Part shown: positions 1 to 6,602 of the stretch, piece by piece
Numbering within the stretch: position 1 is the first letter of the stretch
Layout of the letters: each line of letters begins with the position of its first letter
NCBI GenBank assembly: GCA_017408625.1
Contig: JAFQUG010000166.1
Span: 1 to 9,652, forward strand
Direction of reading: 5' to 3'
DNA: 9,652 bases
DNA from: Clostridia bacterium
Lineage (GTDB): Bacteria > Bacillota_A > Clostridia > Oscillospirales > CAG-272
Made by a program: the position numbers and the translations under genes
The notes under the pieces: generated by a model
Told to the model about the DNA's origin: nothing
What the model saw: the letters and a program-made list of their open reading frames with translations, nothing else
Database searches by the model: none

Positions 1-967
1 GCTCTTTGCCCACGTGGAAAACGGCAAGGCTTTGCGCTGTGCCAACCTCTCCCATGACCGCTTGAATTTCGCGGTTGATCTGCTTGACAATGGGGTATTT
101 TTCGCCGCGCGTGCCGTCTGCTTCGATGATGCCGTGGTGATACGACCAGGGCTCATTGTGACTGACGCCGGGCGTCCAGTAGGTAAAGTAGCTGATCTGT
201 GAAGAGCCGTACGCAAGCGCGGTAAAGACCTCCCAGCGGATCTCGGATTCGGTCAGATAACGGTAGCCCCAGTGCTCGACCAGCAGAATGATGATCATCC
301 AAGGGATGCCTGCAGCACGTGCGTGATTGCGGATCTGCTCCAAGTTGTCGTAATAGTCCGGTCTGTCGTATTCGGCGTAGAGCACCTGCTGCGTGCTGTT
401 TCGCTCACGGCACTCATCCGAAACGCGCGCCTCGCGCAAGCCCTGTGCGAACATCTCGTCCGCAGTTTTCTCGGTCTTGCACAGACAATAATGGTCGTAG
501 GAGAGCAAGGATGGCTTGACCGCGTCAAGATACGCGGCGATATGCGCGTCGCTGTTCTGCTTGCCGCCCGGCACTGCCACGTTGGGCAGCAGGTTGACGT
601 AAAAGTCAGCATTCGGGTGATGCGTGTGGAAATAGTCCGCAATGCGCGCCAGCATGGGGAACTGCGCTTCGATGGGCTCGTCCTTGATAAAAAAGCGATC
701 CAGCGCGGGATAGCTTGCATAATCTGCGATCATGTCGTCCAGTGATTGCTGCCAACCCTCGGTTTCATTGATGGCGGCAGCCATGCGGTTATCCCACACG
801 TAGGCGCGTAAGCCCAATTCCTCGCACCAAGAAAGTACTTTTTTGTTGGTTTCTGTATCGTAGCGGCATTCAATGACGGTAAAGCCCGCCTCTGCAGCTT
901 CTTTGAGTCGCTCGCGGCAGATAAATTCGGGGCGGATTCCGTACCAGAAGTTTATGGGATATGACAT
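1..967 (-). CDS. Glycoside-hydrolase-like TIM-barrel protein, 3' end outside the window
   Basis: Translating the minus strand from the ATG at 967 gives 322 residues, open to the window edge, so the C-terminus is missing. The start is set by AAGGAG at 974-979, six bases upstream. The protein looks like a glycosidase of the clan GH-A (TIM-barrel) kind. It begins MSYPINFWYGIRPE, has FFIKDEP at 92-98 (Glu97 is a candidate acid/base), LLPNVAVPGG at 126-135, LSYDHY at 155-160, LLVEHWGY at 228-235 and ALAYGSSQISYFTYWTPG at 250-267. The last motif resembles the barrel end of GH42-like beta-galactosidases and of many uncharacterised gut glycosidases. No signal peptide is seen, so it is probably cytoplasmic. 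It is the third gene of the luxS-mtnN operon, 19 nt after mtnN. The exact GH family and substrate cannot be named from sequence alone; the fold-level call is fairly secure. Confidence 0.8.
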   Translation of the reverse strand, partial: MSYPINFWYGIRPEFICRERLKEAAEAGFTVIECRYDTETNKKVLSWCEELGLRAYVWDNRMAAAINETEGWQQSLDDMIADYASYPALDRFFIKDEPIEAQFPMLARIADYFHTHHPNADFYVNLLPNVAVPGGKQNSDAHIAAYLDAVKPSLLSYDHYCLCKTEKTADEMFAQGLREARVSDECRERNSTQQVLYAEYDRPDYYDNLEQIRNHARAAGIPWMIIILLVEHWGYRYLTESEIRWEVFTALAYGSSQISYFTYWTPGVSHNEPWSYHHGIIEADGTRGEKYPIVKQINREIQAVMGEVGTAQSLAVFHVGKE

Positions 968-986
968 ATCTTACTCCTTAGATGCC

Positions 987-1682
987 TTAGATGCGGCTCA
1001 TGAAATCGAGCAGGATGCGGCAGCCGACGCGTGCCGAGGAGTCGCGGAAGGTTTGGTAATCCATGGTAGAGGGGTCGTTGCAATTGTCCGAAATGGCGCG
1101 CAAAATGCCCACCTCAACGCCGTTTGCGTAGCAGACCTGGCAGATGGCCGAGCCTTCCATTTCACAAGCCACAGCGTCAAAATTTCCCGTGATACGCGCA
1201 CGCTGCTCGGGCGAAGCGACAAATACGTCACCCGAGGCCACCGTGCCGAGTACGTAGTGCACGCCCTGTGCCTGTACGCAGTCGGCAAGCAGGTCACAAA
1301 GGTGCTCGGAGCATGGGAGATAGACCTTGTTGATGCCCGAGATCAGACCCACGGGGTCGCCGATGGGCGAGGTGTCCATGTCGTGCTGCACCGTGCTTTT
1401 TGCAATGGCAATGTCGCCGATGCGCAGCCCATCACACAGCGAGCCCGCCACGCCTACGTTGACGATGGCAGTCACGCCGAAGTGCAAAATCATGGTCTGC
1501 GCACACATAGCGGCAAATACCTTGCCGATGCCGCAGATGGCAATGACCGTGTCTTTTCCGCACAGAATGCCTTGCGTAAACTTGATAGAGCCGACGGTCA
1601 GGGTAGATGCGTTTTCCATCTGCGCGATCAGGGGATCGACCTCGCAAGCCATCGCGCCGATGATACCGATTCTTTTATTCAT
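987..1682 (-). CDS. mtnN: 5'-methylthioadenosine/S-adenosylhomocysteine nucleosidase
   Basis: This 231-residue protein matches the usual length and motifs of MTA/SAH nucleosidase (Pfs). It hydrolyses the glycosidic bond of S-adenosylhomocysteine and methylthioadenosine, releasing adenine and S-ribosylhomocysteine or methylthioribose in the cytoplasm. Visible signatures are RIGIIGAMACEVDPL near the N-terminus (Glu14 matches the E. coli Glu12 position), GIGKVFAA at 51-58, NVGVAGSL at 75-82, the substrate-binding VACEMEGSAI at 171-180 (Glu176) and RAISDN at 195-200 with catalytic Asp199. Its ATG overlaps the luxS stop by 8 nt, and its Shine-Dalgarno (AAGGAAGGA, 1691-1699) lies inside the luxS coding sequence, so translation is probably coupled. 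The product S-ribosylhomocysteine is the substrate of LuxS, so the pair forms the two-step SAH detoxification and AI-2 route. Assignment is firm. Confidence 0.97.
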   Translation of the reverse strand: MNKRIGIIGAMACEVDPLIAQMENASTLTVGSIKFTQGILCGKDTVIAICGIGKVFAAMCAQTMILHFGVTAIVNVGVAGSLCDGLRIGDIAIAKSTVQHDMDTSPIGDPVGLISGINKVYLPCSEHLCDLLADCVQAQGVHYVLGTVASGDVFVASPEQRARITGNFDAVACEMEGSAICQVCYANGVEVGILRAISDNCNDPSTMDYQTFRDSSARVGCRILLDFMSRI

Positions 1683-2142
1683 AGGAAAAATCCTTCCTTT
1701 CGCAAAACTTTTCGTTGTTCATCAAGGCGTTCAGATAGCGTGTACACTCCGCCTTGGCGGCCGCCATGTCAAGGTTTTGGTAGTTGCCGCATTCCTTGCG
1801 CGCCTGTCCGGGCATCTGGCCCGTGTAGGCAATGGCGTCGGCAAGGCACTGGCAAAGCAGGGCAAAGGCATCGGCGGGCGCGGTGTCGCGCATGAGCAGG
1901 TAAAAGCCTGTCTGGCAACCCATGGGGCCAAAATAAATGACGCGCTCGCTGTCCTCGGAGTTGCGCAAAAGCGTTGCCAGCATGTGCTCGACCGAGTGCA
2001 TGGTCAGGTTGTCCATGTAGTCGCCTGCGTTGGGTGTGCGGGTGCGCAGATCAAAGGTGATGATATCACCGTCGATGCGCGAGATATAAAAGCCGGGCAC
2101 GATAGTATCGTGATCCACGGAAAAGGAGGTGATCTTTTTCAT
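1675..2142 (-). CDS. luxS: S-ribosylhomocysteine lyase (AI-2 synthase)
   Basis: LuxS cleaves S-ribosylhomocysteine to homocysteine and 4,5-dihydroxy-2,3-pentanedione, the precursor of autoinducer-2. The 155 residues from the ATG at 2142 fit the family length. The metal site is complete: HSVEH at 49-53 (His49, His53 ligands, Glu52 general base) and Cys118 in KECGNY. The second catalytic cysteine is Cys76 in GPMGCQTGFYL. His11 and Arg33 also sit at conserved substrate-site positions. The reading frame stays open upstream to about 2508, but that extension runs into repeat DNA. The 2142 start has AAAGGA (2151-2156) eight bases ahead and gives the expected N-terminus, so longer starts were rejected. 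It is the first gene of the operon, 8 nt overlapping mtnN. The predicted leader is only about 24 nt, leaving no room for an SAH riboswitch. Confidence 0.97.
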   Translation of the reverse strand: MKKITSFSVDHDTIVPGFYISRIDGDIITFDLRTRTPNAGDYMDNLTMHSVEHMLATLLRNSEDSERVIYFGPMGCQTGFYLLMRDTAPADAFALLCQCLADAIAYTGQMPGQARKECGNYQNLDMAAAKAECTRYLNALMNNEKFCERKDFSYE

Positions 2143-2150
2143 GTCGTGCG

Positions 2151-2156
2151 TCCTTT
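2151..2156 (-). promoter_or_regulatory. Ribosome binding site deciding the luxS start
   Basis: AAAGGA on the minus strand, eight bases before the ATG at 2142. It selects the 155-residue LuxS over an N-terminally extended reading through the repeat element. Confidence 0.8.
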
Positions 2157-2172
2157 CATGATTGTTGTCTTC

Positions 2173-2181
2173 ATTATAGCA
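2173..2181 (-). promoter_or_regulatory. Extended -10 promoter for luxS-mtnN-GH operon
   Basis: The minus strand reads TGC followed by a perfect TATAAT (2178 down to 2173). The corresponding -35 position (around 2196-2201, TTTTCT) is poor, so this looks like an extended -10 promoter of the housekeeping sigma factor. Transcription would start near 2166, giving a leader of roughly 24 nt before the luxS ATG. It is the only good promoter signal seen before the operon. Confidence 0.7.
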
Positions 2182-2232
2182 CAACGCGCACAAAAAGAAA
2201 AGGGGAAAGGTGTATTTTTTCGGGAAAATGCC

Positions 2233-2261
2233 TTGAAGGGAGCAGAAAAATATGGTATACT
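2233..2261 (+). promoter_or_regulatory. Forward sigma-70-type promoter upstream of repeat element and pepT
   Basis: TTGAAG at 2233-2238 and TATACT at 2256-2261 are separated by 17 bp. A TGG just before the -10 adds a partial extended -10 match. It diverges from the luxS promoter about 60 bp away. The predicted transcript starts near 2268 and would carry the whole inverted repeat element as a leader of about 360 nt before the pepT ATG. Confidence 0.6.
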
Positions 2262-2307
2262 GTAGGTGTAATTCGATATTAGACTCGAGCTGATTTCCTT
2301 TTGTGAA

Positions 2308-2386
2308 AGAGCGTCCTTGCGGTAACCCCCACCACCGCCCGTGCGTAAACGCACTCCGCGGTCCCCCTCCCGCAGCGGGGAGGCTT
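2308..2386 (-). repeat. Repeat half-unit, copy A
   Basis: Read on the minus strand it starts AAGCCTCCCCGCTGCGGGAG and ends with GGACGCTCT. It holds two hairpins. The first is CCTCCC/GGGAGG. The second has base ACCGC/GCGGT and a perfect 6-bp tip GTGCGT-TT-ACGCAC (2354 down to 2341). It aligns closely to copy C at the right edge of the window and more loosely to copy B, whose tip is longer. Confidence 0.8.
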
Positions 2387-2470
2387 GGGAATAGTTGCTG
2401 CAAAACCATAAAGAACATGGTCGGGCCTCGATCACATCTTGTTTGAACGCTTGATGCGAACGCCTTTATG

Positions 2471-2568
2471 AGCCTCCCCGCAGCGGGAGGGGGACCGCTG
2501 CGGCGCATTTTCGCGAAGAGAAATATGCGACGCGGTTGCGGTGGTGGGGGTTCCCGTACGGACGCTCT
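2471..2568 (+). repeat. Repeat half-unit, copy B
   Basis: It starts AGCCTCCCCGCAGCGGGAGG and ends GGACGCTCT. The first hairpin is CCTCCC/GGGAGG. The second keeps the ACCGC (2494-2498)/GCGGT (2538-2542) base but carries a longer tip, with CGCAT (2504-2508) pairing to ATGCG (2525-2529) and TTTC pairing to GAAA inside. The tip is thus about 20 bp longer than in copies A and C while still being paired. It also pairs over much of its length with copy A in the opposite orientation. Confidence 0.8.
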
Positions 2569-2610
2569 GTGACTACAACGAATGAAGGATTACCGAATAA
2601 CGATTACCCC

Positions 2611-2617
2611 GAGGAGG
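2611..2617 (+). promoter_or_regulatory. Ribosome binding site deciding the pepT start
   Basis: GAGGAGG, eight bases ahead of the ATG at 2626. It rejects the longer in-frame reading from 2536, which begins inside repeat copy B. Confidence 0.85.
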
Positions 2618-2625
2618 ATTTGGAT

Positions 2626-3843
2626 ATGAAGCCTTATGAAAGATTTTTGAAATACGTTGCATTCCCCACCATGTCGGATGAGAAGTCCGAGACCGTGCCC
2701 AGCACCGAAAAGCAGGTGGTGCTCAGCCTTGCGATCGCTGCCGAGCTGATGAGCATGGGGCTTGCTGACGTGGAGCTTGACGATAAAGGATATTTGTACG
2801 CAACGCTGCCTGCCAATACAGACAAGGAATGCCCCACCATCGGACTTGTTGCGCACGTGGATACCTCGGACGCCTGTGCCGATTCTCCCATTGCTGCAAA
2901 GGTTGTGGCTTACGAGGGCGGCGACATCTGCCTGAATGAGGAAAAGGGCATTTATATGACGGTTGCGGATTACCCGAGCCTGCAGAATTATGTGGGGCAG
3001 CATCTGATCGTGACCGACGGTACCACACTGCTCGGCGCGGACGACAAGGCAGGTGTTGCTGCTACTGTTTCTGCTGTGGAAAGACTTCTTGCAAGCGATG
3101 CACCGCACGGCAAGGTCAGAATCTGCTTTACGCCCGACGAGGAGATCGGTCGCGGTGCGGATCACTTTGACGTGGAAAAGTTTGGTGCGGACTACGCGTA
3201 TACCGTGGACGGCGGCCCGCTTGGTGAGCTGGAATACGAGAACTTCAATGCAGCCTCTGCCGTGGTCAATTTCGCGGGCGTTTCCATTCACCCCGGCTCT
3301 GCCAAGGATAAGATGAAGAACGCGCAGCTGATGGCCATGGAGTTCAACGCGCTGCTGCCTGCGGATCAGATCCCCGCCAAGACCGAGGGGTATGAGGGAT
3401 TTTTCCATTTGTGCGACATGCAGGGTGATTGCGAGAACGCAACGCTGGTCTATATCATCCGCGATCATGACCGCGCGTTGTTTGAAGAGAAAAAGCAGGT
3501 CATCACCGCGGCTGCCGCCAAGATCAATGAGACCTGGGGCGAGGGCAGCTGCACACTGACGCTCAAGGACTCTTATTATAACATGAAAGAGATCATCGAC
3601 GATCATATGTATACCATTGAGCGCGCCAAGGCTGCGATGCTGGAGCTGGGTATTCAGCCCGTTGTCACGCCCATTCGCGGCGGTACGGACGGCGCAAGAC
3701 TTTCCTTTATGGGTCTGCCTTGTCCCAATCTGTGCACGGGCGGCGAGAACTTCCATTCCAGATTTGAGTTCTTGTCGATCGAGTCGCTTGTCAGAGTGGT
3801 TGATATCGTAGAGCGCATCCTTGTCAGCGCCGCAAAGGAGTAA
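2626..3843 (+). CDS. pepT: Peptidase T (tripeptide aminopeptidase, M20B family)
   Basis: PepT removes the N-terminal residue from tripeptides in the cytoplasm and serves peptide nutrition and protein turnover. The 405 residues from the ATG at 2626 match the family size (E. coli about 408). The dinuclear zinc site is complete: VAHVDTS with His77 and Asp79, LLGADDKAG with bridging Asp139, FTPDEEIGRG with Glu172 and Glu173, YTVDGGPLGE with Asp195, and GGENFHSRFEF with His377. The dimerisation (lid) domain, with VSIHPGSAKDKMKNA at 219-233 containing the conserved His222, interrupts the catalytic domain as usual. It heads a plus-strand run: tdk starts 2 nt after its stop. The product assignment is firm. 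Why it is grouped with nucleoside kinases is not obvious beyond general nutrient salvage. Confidence 0.96.
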   Translation: MKPYERFLKYVAFPTMSDEKSETVPSTEKQVVLSLAIAAELMSMGLADVELDDKGYLYATLPANTDKECPTIGLVAHVDTSDACADSPIAAKVVAYEGGDICLNEEKGIYMTVADYPSLQNYVGQHLIVTDGTTLLGADDKAGVAATVSAVERLLASDAPHGKVRICFTPDEEIGRGADHFDVEKFGADYAYTVDGGPLGELEYENFNAASAVVNFAGVSIHPGSAKDKMKNAQLMAMEFNALLPADQIPAKTEGYEGFFHLCDMQGDCENATLVYIIRDHDRALFEEKKQVITAAAAKINETWGEGSCTLTLKDSYYNMKEIIDDHMYTIERAKAAMLELGIQPVVTPIRGGTDGARLSFMGLPCPNLCTGGENFHSRFEFLSIESLVRVVDIVERILVSAAKE

Positions 3844-3845
3844 GT

Positions 3846-4439
3846 ATGGCAAAGTTATATTTCAAATACGGCGCGATGGGCTCATCCAAGACCGCAAACG
3901 CGCTGATTACCAAGTTCAACTACGAGGAGCGCGGCATGCGCGTCTGGCTGATCAAGCCCGCCATTGATACGCGTGACGGTGCGAGTGTGATCCGCTCGCG
4001 CATCGGCCTTGCGGCAGATGCGCAGGCGATCGGCACGGAGACCGATATCGGACGGGAATTCGAATCTCACAAGGATTGCCACGTCATCATTGCGGACGAG
4101 TGCCAGTTCTTTACTGAGGCGCAGATCGATCAGCTGCGCCGCATTGTGGACGAGTTGGATATTCCCGTGCTTTGCTTTGGACTTCGCACCGACTTTATGA
4201 CCCGCCTGTTTCCGGGCAGCCGCAGGCTGTTCGAGGTAGCCGATTCGATCACCGAGATCAAGACCATTTGTACCTGCGGCAAAAAGGCCATCGTCAATGC
4301 GCGTATCGACGGGCGCGGCCGCGTGGTGACCACAGGCGGTCAGATTCTGCTTGGCGGCAACGATTCCTACGTGGCCATGTGCCACGCGTGCTGGAAGCAG
4401 ACCATTGCAGCAGAGGAGAGCGAGGAAGGCCATGAATAA
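3846..4439 (+). CDS. tdk: Thymidine kinase
   Basis: This protein phosphorylates thymidine (and deoxyuridine) with ATP in the pyrimidine salvage pathway. At 197 residues it fits the type II, TK1-like bacterial family. The P-loop is GAMGSSKT at 9-16, with Ser in place of the more usual Gly-Lys neighbourhood residue but Lys15-Thr16 kept. ADECQFF at 83-89 supplies the catalytic Glu85. FGLRTDF at 111-117 is the conserved segment before the lasso. The structural zinc is held by Cys142 and Cys144 (ICTCGKKA) and Cys179 and Cys182 (MCHACW). The ATG lies 2 nt after pepT, with AAAGGAG (3834-3840) inside the pepT end, and the gene overlaps udk by 8 nt. Both spacings imply one transcript and coupled translation. 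Confidence 0.96.
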   Translation: MAKLYFKYGAMGSSKTANALITKFNYEERGMRVWLIKPAIDTRDGASVIRSRIGLAADAQAIGTETDIGREFESHKDCHVIIADECQFFTEAQIDQLRRIVDELDIPVLCFGLRTDFMTRLFPGSRRLFEVADSITEIKTICTCGKKAIVNARIDGRGRVVTTGGQILLGGNDSYVAMCHACWKQTIAAEESEEGHE

Positions 4440-5061
4440 GCCTATGATCGTTGGCGTTGCGGGCGGTACGGGATCGGGTAAGACCACGCTGGCTGAGCAT
4501 ATTGCAAAGGCGTTTGGTGACAATGTGACCGTCATCGCACACGACAGCTATTATCACCTGCAGGTGGGCAAGTCGTACGAGGAGCGATGCCTGACCAACT
4601 ACGACCATCCCGATGCAATTGAAACCGACCTGTTACGTGCACACTTAGACGCGCTTTGCCGCGGCGAGAGCGTGAACGTGCCGGTTTACGACTATACCAT
4701 TCACAATCGCAGCGATAAGACCGTGTGCGTGCATCCCACGCCGCTGATCGTGCTGGAGGGCATTCTGATCTTTTCGGATGCGTCCTTGCGCGATATGATG
4801 GATCTGCGTGTGTTTGTGGACACCGATGCGGACGAGCGCATTTTGCGCCGCATTCTGCGCGATACCAAGGAACGGGCCAGAAGTCTGGATTCGGTCATTT
4901 CGCAGTACCTGACGACGGTCAAACCCATGCACGAGGCGTTTGTGGAGCCTTTTAAGCGTTATGCGGACGTCATTGTTCCGGGGGGCGGAAATAATCCCGT
5001 CGCGCTTGAGATGATCGTGCAATGCATTTGCAAGCAGACCGGACTGCATACAGTAAAGTAA
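4432..5061 (+). CDS. udk: Uridine kinase (uridine/cytidine kinase)
   Basis: Udk phosphorylates uridine and cytidine to UMP and CMP for pyrimidine salvage. The 209 residues fit the usual length. The P-loop is GGTGSGKT at 11-18, followed by AHDSYYH at 36-42 with the catalytic Asp38, NYDHPDAIE at 56-64, PVYDYTIHNR at 84-93 (nucleoside-binding region), VLEGIL at 107-112, and the lid-region arginines in RRILRDTKERAR at 129-140. The start ATG at 4432 lies inside the last codons of tdk (ATGAATAA overlap) with GAGGA at 4422-4426. Together with tdk it gives the cell both ribo- and deoxyribonucleoside salvage. The 34-nt gap to the next gene contains no terminator-like hairpin. Confidence 0.94.
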   Translation: MNKPMIVGVAGGTGSGKTTLAEHIAKAFGDNVTVIAHDSYYHLQVGKSYEERCLTNYDHPDAIETDLLRAHLDALCRGESVNVPVYDYTIHNRSDKTVCVHPTPLIVLEGILIFSDASLRDMMDLRVFVDTDADERILRRILRDTKERARSLDSVISQYLTTVKPMHEAFVEPFKRYADVIVPGGGNNPVALEMIVQCICKQTGLHTVK

Positions 5062-5083
5062 GAGAGAATAAACTGAATTGATC

Positions 5084-5094
5084 GGGGGTGAGGG
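5084..5094 (+). promoter_or_regulatory. Ribosome binding region of the transglutaminase lipoprotein
   Basis: GGGGGTGAGGG directly precedes the ATG at 5096. This start yields a classical lipoprotein signal (MKRKSLAAVLFVLMLICALA then Ser-Cys), whereas the in-frame TTG at 5078 would add six residues before the positively charged n-region and lacks a site. Confidence 0.65.
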
Positions 5095-5095
5095 A

Positions 5096-6556
5096 ATGAA
5101 GCGAAAATCTTTGGCAGCTGTGCTTTTTGTGCTGATGCTTATCTGTGCGCTTGCGTCCTGCGGCGCGCCAAAAGTGCAGCTTTATGAGAGCATCAGGGAA
5201 AACCCCGTCTCTCCCGTGCCGATCGTATGCCAAGGACAGGGAGAGCTTGCCGAGGGCGTTGCCCAGGCTGAGCGGTATCTTGCCCCTGCGCAGAGTGTGG
5301 CGGATTACATATATCAATGCCTGCTTGCAGAGCAGAGTGAGATCGATCTTTCGGATTACGGGATCGTTGCCGACCGGATCACGCTGCTGTATACCGAGAT
5401 CATGAACACGCATCCCGATCTGTTTTTTGTCGATCCGGGGATTTCCTACACCTACAATTCCGCGGGATTTATCGTGTCCTTGATCCCCTCGTATCGGCTG
5501 AAGGGCGAGGCACTTGATCGGGCAAGAGAGGACTGCGCGCGTATACTGGACGAAATATGCGCGGGCGTTGACCCTGCCTGGAGCGATTTTGAGATTTCGC
5601 TTTACCTGCACGATTATCTCTGTCTGCATTTTGAATACGATACCGATTACGAGATCTACGACATGCATCAGTTTCTGACGCTCGGCAAGGGTGTTTGTCA
5701 GGCATATACTCTGACTTATATGGAGCTGCTTTCCCGCTATGGGATCAAGTCTGACGTCGCCATCAGTCAGAGCATGAATCATATCTGGAATATCATCATG
5801 CTGGGAGGCAAGCCCTACCATGTGGATGTGACCTGGGATGACCCCGTGCCGGACGCCCGTGGCAGAGCGTTGCACGCAAATTTTTTGCGCAGTGACGGTG
5901 GAATTGCCGCAACCGAGCATTACGGATGGGAAAGCGACTATGCTTGCACGTCCGATGTGTACGAGCGCACGTTTGTCACAGGCGTTGAGCACCCCTTTTC
6001 CTATACCGCAGGGAAGTGGTTTTTTGCGGATGGAAAGGAGCGAGCAGTTTTCGCAGCGGATTTTTCCACCATGCGCACCGAGCGCGTGCTGGAGATCGAA
6101 CAAAAGTGGCAGGCTGAGGGCGGCGGATCGTATTATATTGACGCTTTTGTCGGCGTGGGCACGTATCGCGGCAATCTGATCTACAATCTGCCCGACCGCA
6201 TTCTTGCGCATAATTTGCAAAGCGGTGTGACGGTTGAGGTGCAGATCCCGGCACTGGGGGGCAAGCAGATCTTTGGCTTGTGCGTGGTGGATGAGGTTGT
6301 GCATTACGCGGTTTCCGACGCACCGGACTCTGAGATGCAGTATCTGTCCTGTGATATTACGGATCTTGCAGACTATTTGTGGGGAGATGCCGATCAGAAC
6401 GGCGTGGTGGACGGCAGAGATATCACGGCCATTCTGCGCTACGTAGAGGGTTTGCCCACCACGTGTCACACGGGTGCTGCCGATCTTGACGACAATGGCG
6501 CAACCGACGCGCGCGACGCGGATATTTTGCGTCGATATCTGGTAGAAAACAATTAA
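5096..6556 (+). CDS. Lipoprotein with transglutaminase-like domain and C-terminal dockerin repeats
   Basis: The 486-residue protein has a Lys/Arg-rich start, a hydrophobic core at 7-20 and the lipobox LASC with Cys22 as the predicted lipidated residue, so it should be anchored outside the cytoplasmic membrane. Residues 60-260 form a transglutaminase-like (papain-fold) domain: GKGVCQAYTLTYMELL with Cys201, MNHIWN with His229, and YHVDVTWDDP with Asp244 make a complete Cys-His-Asp triad. Bacterial members are usually proteases or peptide hydrolases rather than crosslinkers. Residues 300-425 are rich in short strands (GKWFFADGKER, GNLIYNLPDR), like repeats of a propeller. The end, 429-484, has two dockerin type I calcium-loop repeats: DADQNGVVDGRD at 431-442 and DLDDNGATDARD at 463-474, each followed by a helix (ITAILRYV, ADILRRYL). 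No substrate can be named. It may be cotranscribed with udk. Confidence 0.88.
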   Translation: MKRKSLAAVLFVLMLICALASCGAPKVQLYESIRENPVSPVPIVCQGQGELAEGVAQAERYLAPAQSVADYIYQCLLAEQSEIDLSDYGIVADRITLLYTEIMNTHPDLFFVDPGISYTYNSAGFIVSLIPSYRLKGEALDRAREDCARILDEICAGVDPAWSDFEISLYLHDYLCLHFEYDTDYEIYDMHQFLTLGKGVCQAYTLTYMELLSRYGIKSDVAISQSMNHIWNIIMLGGKPYHVDVTWDDPVPDARGRALHANFLRSDGGIAATEHYGWESDYACTSDVYERTFVTGVEHPFSYTAGKWFFADGKERAVFAADFSTMRTERVLEIEQKWQAEGGGSYYIDAFVGVGTYRGNLIYNLPDRILAHNLQSGVTVEVQIPALGGKQIFGLCVVDEVVHYAVSDAPDSEMQYLSCDITDLADYLWGDADQNGVVDGRDITAILRYVEGLPTTCHTGAADLDDNGATDARDADILRRYLVENN

Positions 6557-6569
6557 ATTTTCATAAATT

Positions 6570-6594
6570 GCGCGATGGGAGGCCCCCTACGCGC
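6570..6594 (+). promoter_or_regulatory. GC-rich hairpin just upstream of a ribosome binding site
   Basis: GCGCG at 6570-6574 pairs with CGCGC at 6590-6594, and GGG with CCC inside it. It ends one base before the AAGGAGG site of the next gene. There is no T-tract, so it is not a terminator. It could influence translation or RNA processing between the two genes, or be chance; the signal is weak. Confidence 0.3.
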
Positions 6595-6595
6595 C

Positions 6596-6602
6596 AAGGA
6601 GG
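6596..6602 (+). promoter_or_regulatory. Ribosome binding site deciding the start of the 907-residue protein
   Basis: AAGGAGG, five bases before the ATG at 6608. The in-frame ATG at 6575 lies upstream of this site and inside the hairpin, so it is rejected. Confidence 0.9.

Larger units (their letters stand above)
2303..2573. repeat. Composite inverted repeat element (copies A and B around a unique spacer)
   Basis: Two GC-rich half-units of about 80 and 100 bp face in opposite directions. The outer ends are imperfect terminal inverted repeats: AGAGCGTCC at 2308 on the left against GGACGCTCT ending at 2568 on the right. The match continues inward through about 31 bp with few mismatches, and a weaker match extends some five bases outward. 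Between the halves lies an 84-bp unrelated stretch (2387-2470). There is no transposase and no clear target duplication. It resembles the non-coding palindromic or MITE-like repeats seen in many clostridial genomes, but I cannot name a described family. It occupies most of the untranslated region between luxS and pepT. Confidence 0.8.

Noticed and set aside
2143..2172. SAH riboswitch ahead of luxS
   Set aside because: The predicted leader is only about 24 nt, too short for such a structure, and no conserved core is visible.
1327..2265. Long plus-strand frame (312 residues) opposite luxS and mtnN
   Set aside because: It is antisense to two firmly identified genes, shows no recognisable motif and has no Shine-Dalgarno. 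It arises from codon bias.
2139..2435. Minus-strand reading frame of 98 residues over repeat copy A
   Set aside because: It is composed largely of translated repeat sequence (glycine/arginine-rich) and runs into the luxS start region in another frame. It has no ribosome site.
2590..3852. Long minus-strand frame (420 residues) opposite pepT
   Set aside because: It is a shadow of pepT, with no family resemblance and low-complexity composition.
5078..5095. TTG start giving a six-residue extension of the lipoprotein
   Set aside because: The ATG at 5096 has a better-placed ribosome site and a standard lipoprotein signal sequence.
4970..6469. Long minus-strand frame (499 residues) opposite the lipoprotein gene
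   Set aside because: The plus strand encodes a coherent signal peptide, catalytic triad and dockerin repeats. The antisense product has no recognisable features.
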